A program made the translations under genes and the position numbers. A stretch of 64,000 bases of DNA from CAVZCK01 sp963798805 (GTDB lineage: Bacteria; Pseudomonadota; Alphaproteobacteria; Rhizobiales; Rhodomicrobiaceae). The stretch covers positions 1,240,001 through 1,304,000 of the forward strand of contig CAWCVC010000010.1 in assembly GCA_963798805.1 (NCBI GenBank). Reading direction: 5' to 3'. Below the pieces are notes generated by a model, which worked only from the letters and a program-made list of their open reading frames with translations, ran no database searches and was not told where the DNA came from. Below, piece after piece: positions 17,622 to 27,499 of the stretch. The first letter of the stretch is position 1. Each line of letters opens with the position of its first letter.

Positions 17622-19408
17622 GTGTTCGCGATCCGGCCGACAAACGAAGGCGCGTTCTTGAGCTTCTGGGAGGCGAGTAAACGCGCACAATATACTCTTA
17701 CCATTTTGCGATCATATCAATTGTCGGCTATCAGCTTAACAAAAGCTGGCATCTCCACTAGTACCGCCGCCCATGGCGTCGCCGAGAATGCACGAATTGC
17801 CGCCAAGGTAGCCCTTGCTCCAGTCCACCACGCCGCCACAGCCGCCGCCGAATTTAACTTCGCCGTCGAACAGGCTGTCAAAGCCGACGTCGCACGAGCC
17901 AAGGTCGATGCCGCGCATGCCAACCGCGCAAAGGCCCGCGCCGACCACTTCCCCGTCGCTACGCATGTGGCCCGCACCGGCATCGCACCCGACAACGCCA
18001 TCCTCTACAGGCACTTCGACGCCGTTGAAGCCATCCAAAAGGCCGACAGAGAGGCAGCCTCCTTCGTCGAGGACGCCAGAACTGCCTCCGACGCTGGCTT
18101 CCCCGCAGCGCGCGACGCCACCTTCGCTGCCATCTCCGCCGCGGCCTCCTCCGGCGCGGCTCTCGAACACGACCTCGCCGCGGTGCGCTCCGACTCCCGG
18201 TCTACAATCAACCGTATGGTCCGAGTTCTTGCCGCGAAGCCGCTGGTTGAGGGCGCGGCATCTTTGCTGGCGACGCCCCTATGGCCGCAAAGTGTTCCGG
18301 AAGAAATTGTAGCCCTTTGGCAGACATTGCAGACCGATCTCATTGCGCTCGATCCCAGCTTCGAGATCTGGATCGATTGGTATCAGGCGCGCCTGGACGG
18401 CAAGCCGCTTGATTGGGAATTGGAGCGGCAATGGGCCATCCTGCCAGATAACCTTCACGGTAAGGGTGCAGATGAAATCAACGAATATCTCAAAGTCGTA
18501 CGGGATTTACGCGCTCGTTCCGCGACTTCCGAAGATGCTCCCGAAATCCCCGAGAGCCAGACCCCTGGCCTGCAATTCGCGCCGCAAGAGGATGGCAAGA
18601 TCGGGCTAAAGCAGAGCGGATTCGCGCCACCCAACGATCTTGCCGAGATCGCCACCATGCGCGGCGTTACCCTCAAGGCCACCGACAATCTTGTCGCTAT
18701 GACGGCCGGCTCGAACGAACTGGCCTGGGTGGCCGGCGTAGCGGGAGATTATAGGAGGGAGATTGCTGCCGACAAGCCGTCCGTCGATGCCATCTATTGT
18801 TACGGCCTATGGCTGGAGAACGCGCATTCCGCCGTCAAGGCGCAGATCGAAACCCACGATTATCCCGATATCGCGCCCGCTGCCGCGGCCGCAATCAATA
18901 CTGTCATAGCCGTCCACGGTCCGATGATCGCCTCCACCGCAAGAGGGCAGGTGCTGATGGCTCGTAGCCGGGATATTGCCGAGCTGCAAGCCGATGTCGC
19001 GACCTATCGGGCCGCAGCGCGGAAATTCGCCGATGCGATCGCGGCGTCCAATGCCGTGACCAAGGATACGTGCAAAGTCGTCAAGCGGACCAACGCCAAT
19101 ATCGGCCAGGGGCCGCACCCGGAGCGCTCGACCGAGGTCGCCAGGACCGCGAACCGGAACATTCTGATCGCTCAGGCGAAAGTCATCGTGGTTTCGGTTG
19201 CAATTTCGACAACCGGCTCGGTTTTAGCCACTCCCATCGCCCACAGCATATCGCAGACATGGCCGATGGTAGCAACCGCGATGGAGTTTTCTTCCTGTCA
19301 AATTTGGCGCTGCTTCGCGAATTCAGCGCCATCGCCGGCTTCGAGATCCACTGGCTGCCAGCGTTCTTGAATTGGCTGGAGATGCGGCGGGCTCATCCAA
19401 GCAAATGA
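17622..19408 (+). pseudogene. Large alanine-rich helical protein, late frameshift
   Basis: About 595 residues when corrected. Residues 30-200 are alanine-rich, likely helical repeats (AAHGVAENARIAAKVALAPV and similar). A middle domain holds TPLWPQSVPEEIVALWQTLQ, DPSFEIWIDWYQARLDGKPL and LERQWAILPD, followed by a helical C-terminal half and a last hydrophobic segment. Near 19290 one T is missing from GTTTTC; after that the tail VFFLSNLALLREFSAIAGFE, then IHWLPAFLNWLEM, ends at 19408. I recall similar large hypothetical proteins from Hyphomicrobiales but know no function. The start is uncertain. Confidence 0.55.
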
Positions 19409-19677
19409 TATCCGGCCGAAGCCTAGCCCTAAGCCTGCTTCCTGCGACGGCTGGTCTTTTTTTGGGCGCACGCCGTCCCCCGCTTTCCATAGCGCATCAG
19501 ACGCGGGCAAATTTTTGCATAATCATCGCCGTCAATGGCTGTTTCCGAACGCTTGGCGGCAGCTCGCAAGCGCCCCGAGAAGAGCCGGAAATGCCGGCAA
19601 AACCGGACGCGCGATCGGCCTCGATCGGCACCGGCCAGCCCGCGCGGAAAGATAACCGGCACCGATCTCAACAGACT

Positions 19678-19920
19678 CTAGCGCACGATCAGGAAAGGTG
19701 CCCTCTTACACGTTCTGCACCAGAGAGCTTTTCCCAGCGTAGCCCATAAGATGAGGTATCCCCCAACTATCGTCGCCGCACTGGCGGGCAGAAGGATGAG
19801 CCATCCCGCTCCCAGTGCTGCGGCGAGAACGGCCATTGCAACCATGCCGATGCCTACTCCAAGCAAAAGCGCCTTGTTTTTCTGAGTCAACTCGGTCCCA
19901 CAAGTTGGGCAAGCAGGCAT
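19678..19920 (-). CDS. Small membrane protein with two CxxC pairs
   Basis: 80 residues: CPTCG near the N-terminus, two hydrophobic helices (LLLGVGIGMVAMAVLAAALG and ILLPASAATIVGGYLILWAT), and CRTC near the C-terminus. The two pairs could join into one zinc ribbon on the cytoplasmic face, with both termini inside. GGAGTGAGG lies just upstream of the ATG, so the start is good. It has its own small transcription unit. Function unknown. Confidence 0.6.
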   Translation of the reverse strand: MPACPTCGTELTQKNKALLLGVGIGMVAMAVLAAALGAGWLILLPASAATIVGGYLILWATLGKALWCRTCKRAPFLIVR

Positions 19921-20043
19921 ATTACCTCACTCCAAGGTGGCAATCCCAACCCGCTAAACGTGATAGGAATGGCGGCCGGCGTTCCTGAATTGGCCGGAAA
20001 TGCGCCGGGGCCGGATGCCGGATGAGAGCTGATCACATCAATT

Positions 20044-20226
20044 TCACTTCACCTGATCTGCCTTGATACCAAGCTCTTCCAGCATTTTCTCTAGCACCGG
20101 AAATATTTTCTTGGCAAACACTTCCGATCGTTTAAGCATTGCGCTAAGGTAGAAGCGGCCGGAGGGGTGCGTCAACACCCAACCGGCCTTGATGCTAACC
20201 CTTATGATCCAAGGATTCGCACCCAT
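20044..20226 (-). CDS. Small hypothetical protein
   Basis: 60 residues starting MGANPWIIRVSIKAGWVLTH, with a basic amphipathic second half (LKRSEVFAKKIFPVLEKMLE). AGAGG lies some ten bases upstream of the ATG. No family recognised. Short length and IS-rich surroundings keep this tentative. Confidence 0.3.
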   Translation of the reverse strand: MGANPWIIRVSIKAGWVLTHPSGRFYLSAMLKRSEVFAKKIFPVLEKMLEELGIKADQVK

Positions 20227-20358
20227 GAAAACCTCTCACAACCTACCCGGATGGGGCAAGTGGACAGCTGGCAGCGTGCTCCTCGCCCGCCAGCAGCTGC
20301 TCTCCTGACGGGCTTGCTGGCTGCGTGTCGGCTGGTCCTAAATGCCAATGCCGATCTA

Positions 20359-21576
20359 GTGTCCTGATTCAGAAGTTCCTATCCAGCACTGGCATGCACA
20401 TTGAGGGTGCGGCGGCAAAAGCGTTCGATGCTGGCCAGGATATCGTCGGCTGACTTGGTCCATCGTAGTGGCTTTGGATTTTCGTTCTGCCGACGGATAA
20501 ATGCCTCGATCGCCGCGATCAGCTCTTTGACCGAAGTGTGAGCACCTCGCTTGATCTGCTTTTCGGCCAGCAGCGCGAAGAAGCGCTCGACCTGGTTGAT
20601 CCACGATGACGATGTCGGGGTGAAGTGCGTGTGCCAGCGCGGCCGCTTGGCGAACCAATCGCGGATAAGCTTTGTCTTATGGCTCGAAGCATTGTCCATC
20701 ACGACATGCACGTCCAGACCCGCGGGCACATTGCGCTCGACTTCGCCCAGGAACTTGCGGAACTCCTGAGCGCGGTGGCGTGGCATGCATGTGCCGATCA
20801 CGCTGCCGGCCTTCACGTCCGTTTCGGCCGTCACGGCTGCAATGAAGCCCGCAAACAGCGTCGTCGTGCCATGGCGCTCATAGTCGTGGGTGCGCCTCTC
20901 GACCTGGCCGGGACGCATCGGCAGAAGAGGCTGCGTCCGATCGAGTGCTTGTATCTGGCTCTTTTCATCGACGCAGATCACCAACGCCTTCTCGGGTGGA
21001 TCGAGATACAGCCCCACGATGTCGCGCACTTTCTCGACAAACTGGGGATCGGTCGAAAGCTTGAACGTCTCGGTGCGATGCGGCTGCAGGCAGAACGCCT
21101 GCCAGATCCGATGCACGGACGCTGCCGAGATGCCCGACGCCTTCGCCATGCCCCGCGTGCTCCAATGTGTCGCGTTCGCGGGCTTTGCCTCGAGCGTTTG
21201 GGTAACAATCTCCTCGATCCGGTCATCGCCGATCTTGCGCGGCGCCCCGCATCTGGGCTCGTCACTCAGGCCATCGAGACGATGCGTGGCGAACCGCTCG
21301 CGCCACATCCGGACCGTCTGGCGCGTAACGCCCACCGCGGACGCGATCGCGCAGTTATTCTGCCCATCCGCCGCGCGCAGCACGATCTCGGCACGTTGCG
21401 CATCCCCACGCGCGATCTTGCGCCGGCGGACACGGCGATCAAGCGCGGCCCGCTCATCGTCGCTGAGTTGGATCGTGGTCGGTATTCAATTCGCCATCAT
21501 CGCCCCTGAAATCGCTGATCCAACACAGAGAACCACGCCGACGAATGCCTGGCTAGAAATTTCTGAAACAGGACAC
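20359..21576 (-). mobile_element. IS630-family element, second type
   Basis: A 1218-base element whose ends read inward GTGTCCTGATTCAGAA and GTGTCCTGTTTCAGAA (one mismatch), flanked by TA at 20357-20358 and 21577-21578. It is clearly different from the two 1161-base IS630 copies. It inserted in a CTAG site within a copy of the small A/B module, cutting module gene A. Confidence 0.88.
20379..21500 (-). pseudogene. IS630 transposase with an early in-frame TGA
   Basis: The reading frame beginning ATGATGGCGAAT at 21500 meets TGA at 21486-21488 and then continues IPTTIQLSDDERAALDRRVR through the whole transposase. Family members usually begin MANRIPTTI, so an Arg CGA codon probably became TGA. 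Everything downstream is intact: helix-turn-helix (VGVTRQTVRMWRERF), DDE residues in VICVDEKSQIQALDRTQ, HVVMDNASSHKTK and SSWINQVERFFALL, ending at 20379. Initiation at an internal GTG at 21383 could give a 334-residue protein lacking about 38 residues. Confidence 0.7.
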
Positions 21577-21581
21577 TAGCT

Positions 21582-21714
21582 AGGTCCCCATGATGCGCCC
21601 CATGCCGGGGCCAGCGTCCTCCTCGACGAGACCGAAAGGGGCCTCATCGCCTTCGTCGCCGAGTTGAAAGCGAATTGTCCGGAGGCTGGCAATGCCGGTG
21701 ACCAACAGGCGTGA
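21582..21714 (+). pseudogene. Module protein A, copy 2, cut by IS630
   Basis: The tail GPHDAPHAGASVLLDETERG, then LIAFVAELKANCPEAGNAGD, matches the C-terminus of the module A protein at 8728-8952. Its start lies on the other side of the IS630 element, where LLTGLLAACRLVLNANADL (ending near 20357) matches the middle of copy 1. The two pieces are not in one frame even after removing the IS, so the gene was already damaged or has decayed since. Confidence 0.5.
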
Positions 21715-21892
21715 AGCGGAGATCGAGGAAGCACGTGATCTTTGCATCGAGGCGCAGCGCCTAATCGATGACGCGCTCGTCATCGTCGCGGTGATCACGG
21801 AGATCATTGATGCAGTTCAGCGGTCAGTCGCGGGACCAATCGCGGCTGATCGCGAGCGGGTTCAGGGCCTTCTTACTGACTCCGATGAATGA
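21692..21892 (+). CDS. Module protein B, intact copy
   Basis: 66 residues: MPVTNRREAEIEEARDLCIE, AQRLIDDALVIVAVITEIID and AVQRSVAGPIAADRERVQGL. It is one long amphipathic helix followed by a short tail, with one Cys, probably cytoplasmic. It starts inside the end of module gene A, as in the other two copies, which suggests translational coupling. Function unknown. It serves as the reference for the broken copies at 8930 and 27405. Confidence 0.5.
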   Translation: MPVTNRREAEIEEARDLCIEAQRLIDDALVIVAVITEIIDAVQRSVAGPIAADRERVQGLLTDSDE

Positions 21893-21949
21893 AGCGGCAA
21901 CCAGCCCGACGATCGGCCGAGCGAGATCGATTTTGGAAGAGCGGGCGGA

Positions 21950-23297
21950 CGCCGTGTGGTCGCGGATTTCGATGGCGGCATGGTGTCCTCGGACGCCGGC
22001 GCGCTGCTGCTCGGGGAGACGGACAAGGCCATCGGGCTCGTCGATCGCTTCGCCGCCTGCTTTCGCGATCGGCGCCATCCCGCTTACGTGTTGCATGAGG
22101 TGAAGACGCTGGTCGCGCAGCGTGTGTTCGGCCTGGCGCTGGGCTATGAAGACCTCGTCGACCATGACGAGGTGCGCCGCGATCCCGTTCTCGGCGTGCT
22201 GCTCGGCAAGTTCGAGCGCGGGGCCGAGGCGCCGGCGCCGCTGGCCGGGCAAGAGCACGCTGAACCGTCTCGAGCACGCCCCGGCCGAGGGCGCGACTGG
22301 GCGCTATCATAAGATCGGCCATGACGGCGCAGCGATCGAGGCGTTGTTCGTCGACGTGTTTCTCGATGCGCACGGCAAGCCGCCGCGTGAGATCGTGCTC
22401 GACCTCGACGCCACCGACGATCCGCTGCACGGCCATCAGGAGGGGCGGTTCTTCCATGGCTATTACGACTGCTATTGCTACCTGCCGCTCTACGTCTTCT
22501 GCGGCCGGCATCTTCTGGCCGCCAAGCTTCGACGCTCGAACATCGACGGCAGCGCCGGCGCGGTCGAGGAGACGGCGCGCATCGTCGGCCGGATCCGGGC
22601 GCGCTGGCCGAAGGTGAAGATCGTCTTGCGCGCCGATTCCGGCTTCGCCCGTGAGGCCCTGATGGTTTGGTGCGAGGCTCACAAGGTCGACTACGTCTTC
22701 GGCCTCGCCCGTAATGCGCGTCTGGAGGCCCGCATCGCGGCAGGCGTTGGCCGAGGCGCGGCGGCTGTCGGAGGCTGCGGACGGCAAGCCGGCGCGGGTG
22801 TTTCGGGATTTCCTGTGGTCGACGAAGGGCTCCTGGTCACGCCGCCGCCGTGTGATCGGCAAGGCGGAATGGACCGGCGGGGATGCCAATCCGCGCTTTC
22901 TCGTCACCTCGCTGAAGCCCGGCGCCTGGACCGCCAGGCCGCTCTACGAAGACTCTATTGCGCGCGCGGCGAGATGGAGAACCGCATCAAGGAGGCGCAG
23001 GGCGATCTCTTCGCCGACCGCACCTCGGCGGCGACGATGCGGGCCAACCAGCTGCGCCTGTGGTTTGCCTCGATGGCCTATGTCCTCCTCTGCGCGCTGC
23101 GCCGGATCGGCCTGGCTCACACGCAGTTTGCCGCTGCGACCTGCGGCACGATCCGGCTGAAGCTGCTGAAGATCGGCGCGTTGGTGAAAATCAGCGCGCG
23201 CCGGGTCAAGATCGCCTTCGCGTCCGCCTGTCCGTCCGCCGCGGAATGGCGTCTCGCCGCGGCGCGGCTCGCACATGCTCGTGGCTCCCCAGCTTGA
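21950..23297 (+). pseudogene. Second IS1380-family transposase, several frameshifts
   Basis: The pieces lie in three frames: VADFDGGMVSSDAGALLLGE (start region), then IVLDLDATDDPLHGHQEGRF with the first Asp and KIVLRADSGFAREALMVWCE with the second, then an excursion RVFRDFLWSTKGSWSRRRRV, then back to RLYCARGEMENRIKEAQGDL with the Glu region. I count three frame changes. It is a different subtype from the intact IS1380 at 5008. Its right end (GAGAAATGCGGGCTA) is cut by the second IS630 copy at 23487; I could not find its left end. Confidence 0.8.
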
Positions 23298-23486
23298 CGC
23301 GCGAAGCCGCGACGCGCCTCTCTCGCGGTATCCCCCGAGGCCCACTGGAGACACGAAGAAGCCGAGCCAATTGCCGAAGCCGATCGCGCAGTCTGCGCCA
23401 CCCGCAAGCACGTCACGCGTCAACATCGCCGACAAATCGGCCAGATGACCACGCCATGCCTTCAGGCGCGTGAGAAATGCGGGCTA

Positions 23487-24647
23487 GTGCACTGACGCAA
23501 ACAGAGGATTTACACGCGGCCTAGTTCGTGCGATTCTGCTGATATGGCACAAACCGTCAGCATCATCATCGCCTCTGAGGACCGCGCGCGTTTGGCGGCG
23601 GTTATTGAGGATCGCAACAGCGCGCAGAAGCACGTTCAGCGGGCACGGATCGTTCTTCTTTCGGCAGACAGGCTGCCCGTTCTGGAGGTGGCGAGGCAGA
23701 TCGGTGGCAGTCGCCCGGCGGTGTGGCGCTGGCAGTTGCGATATGCCGAGCAAGGGGTGGATGGCCTCTTGCGGGACAAGACGCGCAAGCCGGGCAAAGC
23801 CCCTGTTCAGTTGGAGACCGTGGCCAGGGTGCTGGCGCTGCCATGCTCCGAGCCACCCCATAACGCGACGCATTGGACCGGCCGGGCGGTCGCCAAGGCT
23901 GTCGGCGTCAGCTTGCGGACGGTGCAACGCATCTGGGATGGGCATCGCCTTCAACCTCACCGCTTACGCACCTTCAAGATGTCCAACGATCCCGCCTTTG
24001 CCGCGAAAGTGGAGGATGTCGTCGGCCTGTACATGGAGCCGCCCTGTCATGCCGTGGTGCTGTCCATCGATGAGAAAAGCCAGATTCAGGCGCTCGATCG
24101 CACGCAACCCGGCCTTCCGCTGAAGCCCGGCAAATGCGCAACCATGACCCACGATTATAAGCGGAATGGCACCACCACCCTGTTCGCCGCGCTCAATATT
24201 CTCGATGGCACCGTGTTGGGGCGTTGCATGCAAAAGCACCGGCATCAGGAGTTTATCAAGTTCCTCAATGCGGTGGAGCGCGCCGTTCCGGCGGGAAAGG
24301 TCATCCATGCCATCCTCGACAATTACGCCACCCACAAGCATCCCAAGGTCAAGCAATGGCTGGCCGACAATCCGCGCTGGGTCTTCCACTTCACGCCCAC
24401 ATCCGCATTCCCCGCCTTCGCGGGGACAGGCTCTGGCTCAACGCCGTCGAGGGCTTCTTCTCAGTCATCACCCGAAGGCGCATCCGTCGCGGCGTCTTCA
24501 AATCCGTCGCCGAATTGGAAGATGCCATCCGCCGCTACATCCGCGATCACAACGGTCACCTCAAGCCCTTTGTCTGGACGAAATCCGCCAAAGAAATTTT
24601 CGGCAAACTCAAGCGCCTGCCTGCACCATCTGATTAAGTCAGTGCAC
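23487..24647 (+). mobile_element. IS630-family element, copy 2
   Basis: Same 1161-base element as at 3722-4882, with ends GTGCACTGACGCAA and GTGCACTGACTTAA and TA at 23485-23486 and 24648-24649. I count four base differences between the copies. The target was again CTAG, at what looks like the right end of the decayed IS1380 element. Confidence 0.9.
23544..24637 (+). pseudogene. IS630 transposase copy 2, same hairpin insert
   Basis: Identical in layout to the transposase at 3779-4872: helix-turn-helix and the first two Asp residues in one frame, then the CCCCGC-CTTC-GCGGGG insert at 24410-24425, then the Glu-containing C-terminus in another frame. One visible amino acid change is Ile to Val in GVFKSVAELEDAIRRY. 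Because both copies share the insert, the insert is older than the jump or duplication that separated them. Confidence 0.85.
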
Positions 24648-24840
24648 TAGTGACCGAAAAGTTTCTTGCAGCTCCGCAATGGGGCTGCTTCATTCAACTT
24701 CAGCAGCGCTTGAGTTCTGAAGATTTCGGACGGTTTGTTTCCATGACTGCAATCGAGGCTCCGGCATTCGGTTTCAATTAGCTTTGCCTGCTCGTCTCAT
24801 TCAATGTTCTCGCGCCTCTGGCGCCTTATAGTGGTTACTC

Positions 24841-27180
24841 ATGCTTACGCGTCGTTTCTTCCTGCAGGCAGCCAGCTCGGCCGCCATTCTTCGCACCTCT
24901 GCAGCGCCTGCACAGTCGCTGCCTCAGGTCTTTACGAGACGCTTGACCCAGGTGAGCGGCCGGACCGATCCCAACGGCCTCTATCATTATCAGGATACGA
25001 GCCAATGGGGGATCGAGGGCGTCGACCTCGGCACGAGCACGGTCCACGACGGGCGAACCTACATTTTCTTCGGCGACGTGCCGCGTGTTGGCCGGACTGA
25101 TGGGCCGGTGCAGGATGCTGACGCTATCGGTGTGATCGACGACGTGCATGTGCCGGTCGGAGCCACCCTTGCGACGGGACGCCAGGGACAGGACCAGTCG
25201 GACGCCTTTTTCGTCGGGGCGAATGGCGCGGTCTATGTTGCCTGGGTGATCGGGGGTGGAATCTGGACCGCTCCATTTCAGATCGCCAACGCAGGCATTG
25301 CTCCGCCGGGTGCCGCACTCGCGGTCGCCAACCAGTCAGCAAACCAGCTCGACGTCTTCTTCATCGGTGTAAACGGCGCCCTGCACGTCATATGGGTGGT
25401 GGATAGGGGCATCTGGCAGGGGCCGCATCAAATCGGCCCCGAGCGTGCTGGCCGGCCGGGAGGCAAACTGATCGCTATCAATCAGAGAGGGGATCAGCTC
25501 GACGTCCTGTTCATTGGTCAGAACCGGCGGTTACAGGTTGCCTGGGTGTCCAGTCTCGGAACCTGGCAAGGTCCGATCTCCATTGGTGATCCCGCAATCC
25601 CATATCCGGCGCCGGGGAGCGGCGTCGCGGCATGCCGGCAAGGAGCCGACCAGCTCGATGCCTTCCTTGTGGGAGAAGATGGCGGGTTCTACGTGGCGTG
25701 GTCCACAGCCGGCCAGCCGTGGGCAGGGCCTTTGAGGGTTAGCCCGCCGGGAGTAAGGGTCAGCGTCGCGGGTGCCGGCCTCACTGCCTTCAAGCAGGCA
25801 GCCGACCTCGTAACGGCCCTGTTCATCGATACGCAGGGCCGGCTGGCCTCTATGTTCGTCCTCGGCGGCGGCCAGTGGCAGGGTCCCGCACCCGCCGTTG
25901 CACAGGCGCCGGCCGCTCGCCCAGGCGCTCAGGTCACCGTGCACCGGCAGGGCGATGCGCAGTGGGACGCCTTCGTGCCCCTCCCCAGCGGGGCCATCGA
26001 TGTTTACTGGGTGGGCAGCGGAAACTGGCAGGGGCCGTTTCAGCTTGCGCCGGCCGCTACCACGGTCGATACCGGCGCGCTGGCGGTCGTTCAGCAACTG
26101 AGCGACCAGATTACTCTGCTTTCCGCGGGCCCGGCCGGCCAGCTCGATGTTAATTGGGTGGGAAGCAGTGGGATTTGGGCGGGTCCCGTCCGTATCAATC
26201 CCGATATGATCAATGTCCGGATGCTGACCGCAGGACGGTATTTTCTGCCCTTCCAGGTCGTGGACCCCGACACCGGGGTTCCAGGGCAGCTCGGCAGCGA
26301 CGCGACGCCGACAGGCGCCTTCAGCCAGGGCGGCCGCATCCATGTCTTCTATGTCAAGAAGCCGCGCGGTGACCTCAATGCGGGCTACTCGGCACTTTCA
26401 AGTTCCGACTTTCCCGAGGGCGGACAACCGTTTCGTCACCATTTTAAGCTTTCGTCATGGCCCGATCCGGCTGGCGGCCGCTTTCTTCAGGTGGCGCCGC
26501 TCCTCACTCCCAGCGCCGAACTGACGGGTTTGACGTTGCCGGGGCAGGAATGCGTGGTCCTGTTCGGCCATGGCGCAATTTCCGGGGGGACGCCGGAAAG
26601 ACCTGCCTGCATCGAGCCGAGGAGCCCATCTGGCGTCAATCTCGCGGTCATGCCAGTCGTGCCCGGCCAGGGGCCGAGCAACGCGGGAATGCGCTACTAC
26701 GCCGGAGGCGGCACCGGTGGCCAGCCCGTCAGATGGGCAACCTCCGAAAGAGAGGCCCGGTCGCTCTTTGCCACCTGCTATTACTGGACCTCGCTTTCGG
26801 CCGGACGCATTCCCGGAACCGGGAAATGGATCTTGCTGTATCAGCTCGCCGGGCCGCGTGAAGTGGCAAACGCCCACAACGAGCCGATCGTTGCTCGCAT
26901 TGCCACCGCGCCATGGGAAATTGCGACCGCGCCCGAGATCGTCGTTTTCCATCCCGACCGAGATCGAGGTTGGAACCACTTCATGTTCATGGGCAATGTT
27001 CCGGCTTCCGCGCGCACGGCCCCGGAGATAGGCCATCCGGCCTTTCCCTACGGCGCATATCTGTTGCAAAAATATCTTCGGTGGGACGCCGCACGCAAGA
27101 TCGCCACGGTGGTCTTTCTGATGTCGACCGGGCGCCCCTACCAAGTGCAAATGATGCAGTCCGAAATCACGATAGCATAG
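24841..27180 (+). CDS. Tat-exported DUF4185 protein with nested seven-repeat propeller
   Basis: A 779-residue protein. A twin-arginine signal (LTRRFFLQAASSAA, cut near APAQS) is followed by the start of a DUF4185 domain (GVDLGTSTVHDGRTYIFFGD). At about residue 108 this is interrupted by seven repeats of about 48 residues of the form DQLDVFFIGVNGALHVIWV, each ending W-x-GP. From about residue 450 the DUF4185-like part resumes (RMLTAGRYFLPFQVV, WILLYQLAGP, NHFMFMGNVPASAR). The repeats resemble the seven-bladed PLL/PHL lectins, which bind fucose or O-methylated sugars; DUF4185 is a glycosidase-like propeller of unknown activity. A sugar-binding periplasmic or secreted enzyme is likely. It stands alone between mobile elements and looks intact. 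Confidence 0.75.
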   Translation: MLTRRFFLQAASSAAILRTSAAPAQSLPQVFTRRLTQVSGRTDPNGLYHYQDTSQWGIEGVDLGTSTVHDGRTYIFFGDVPRVGRTDGPVQDADAIGVIDDVHVPVGATLATGRQGQDQSDAFFVGANGAVYVAWVIGGGIWTAPFQIANAGIAPPGAALAVANQSANQLDVFFIGVNGALHVIWVVDRGIWQGPHQIGPERAGRPGGKLIAINQRGDQLDVLFIGQNRRLQVAWVSSLGTWQGPISIGDPAIPYPAPGSGVAACRQGADQLDAFLVGEDGGFYVAWSTAGQPWAGPLRVSPPGVRVSVAGAGLTAFKQAADLVTALFIDTQGRLASMFVLGGGQWQGPAPAVAQAPAARPGAQVTVHRQGDAQWDAFVPLPSGAIDVYWVGSGNWQGPFQLAPAATTVDTGALAVVQQLSDQITLLSAGPAGQLDVNWVGSSGIWAGPVRINPDMINVRMLTAGRYFLPFQVVDPDTGVPGQLGSDATPTGAFSQGGRIHVFYVKKPRGDLNAGYSALSSSDFPEGGQPFRHHFKLSSWPDPAGGRFLQVAPLLTPSAELTGLTLPGQECVVLFGHGAISGGTPERPACIEPRSPSGVNLAVMPVVPGQGPSNAGMRYYAGGGTGGQPVRWATSEREARSLFATCYYWTSLSAGRIPGTGKWILLYQLAGPREVANAHNEPIVARIATAPWEIATAPEIVVFHPDRDRGWNHFMFMGNVPASARTAPEIGHPAFPYGAYLLQKYLRWDAARKIATVVFLMSTGRPYQVQMMQSEITIA

Positions 27181-27289
27181 AGGCTTATTGTCCCTCGCTC
27201 TGAAGAATCATCGCGACCAGGACGCCTGCCGTGGACGTCTGCGGCAGTTGGGGTCTTGGGGCGCGCTCTGCCTCATTGAGCCGCTGCTA

Positions 27290-27430
27290 GTCGTCGTTCA
27301 GTTATGCAGGGCCCCAGGGGCCGGCGTCCTGATCGACGAGACCGAGAAGGGCCTCACTGCCTTCGCGGCCGAGCTGAAAGTCGCGAATTGCCCGGAAGCC
27401 GGCGATGCCGATCAGCCAAAAGGTCGATGA
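27290..27430 (+). pseudogene. Module protein A, copy 3, fragment
   Basis: The tail LVVVQLCRAPGAGVLIDETE, then KGLTAFAAELKVANCPEAGD, matches the module A C-terminus at 8728-8952. The upstream part has no matching start, so only about the last 47 residues look conserved. Confidence 0.45.
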
Positions 27431-27497
27431 GATCCGGAAAGGCCTCGCAGAGGCTCAGCGCTTCGTATCCGACGCGCTCATTGTCATTGAGCGATGA
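27405..27497 (+). pseudogene. Module protein B, copy 3, truncated
   Basis: MPISQKVDEIRKGLAEAQRF, then VSDALIVIER, ends at a TGA after 30 residues; the intact copy has 66. Loss of the end coincides with the start of what looks like an IS remnant. The overlap with module gene A is preserved. Confidence 0.45.
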
Positions 27498-27499
27498 TC

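Noticed and set aside
3722..24647. Composite transposon made of the two IS630 copies
   Set aside because: Each copy has its own TA duplication at a different IS1380 end, and nothing shows that the pair moved together.
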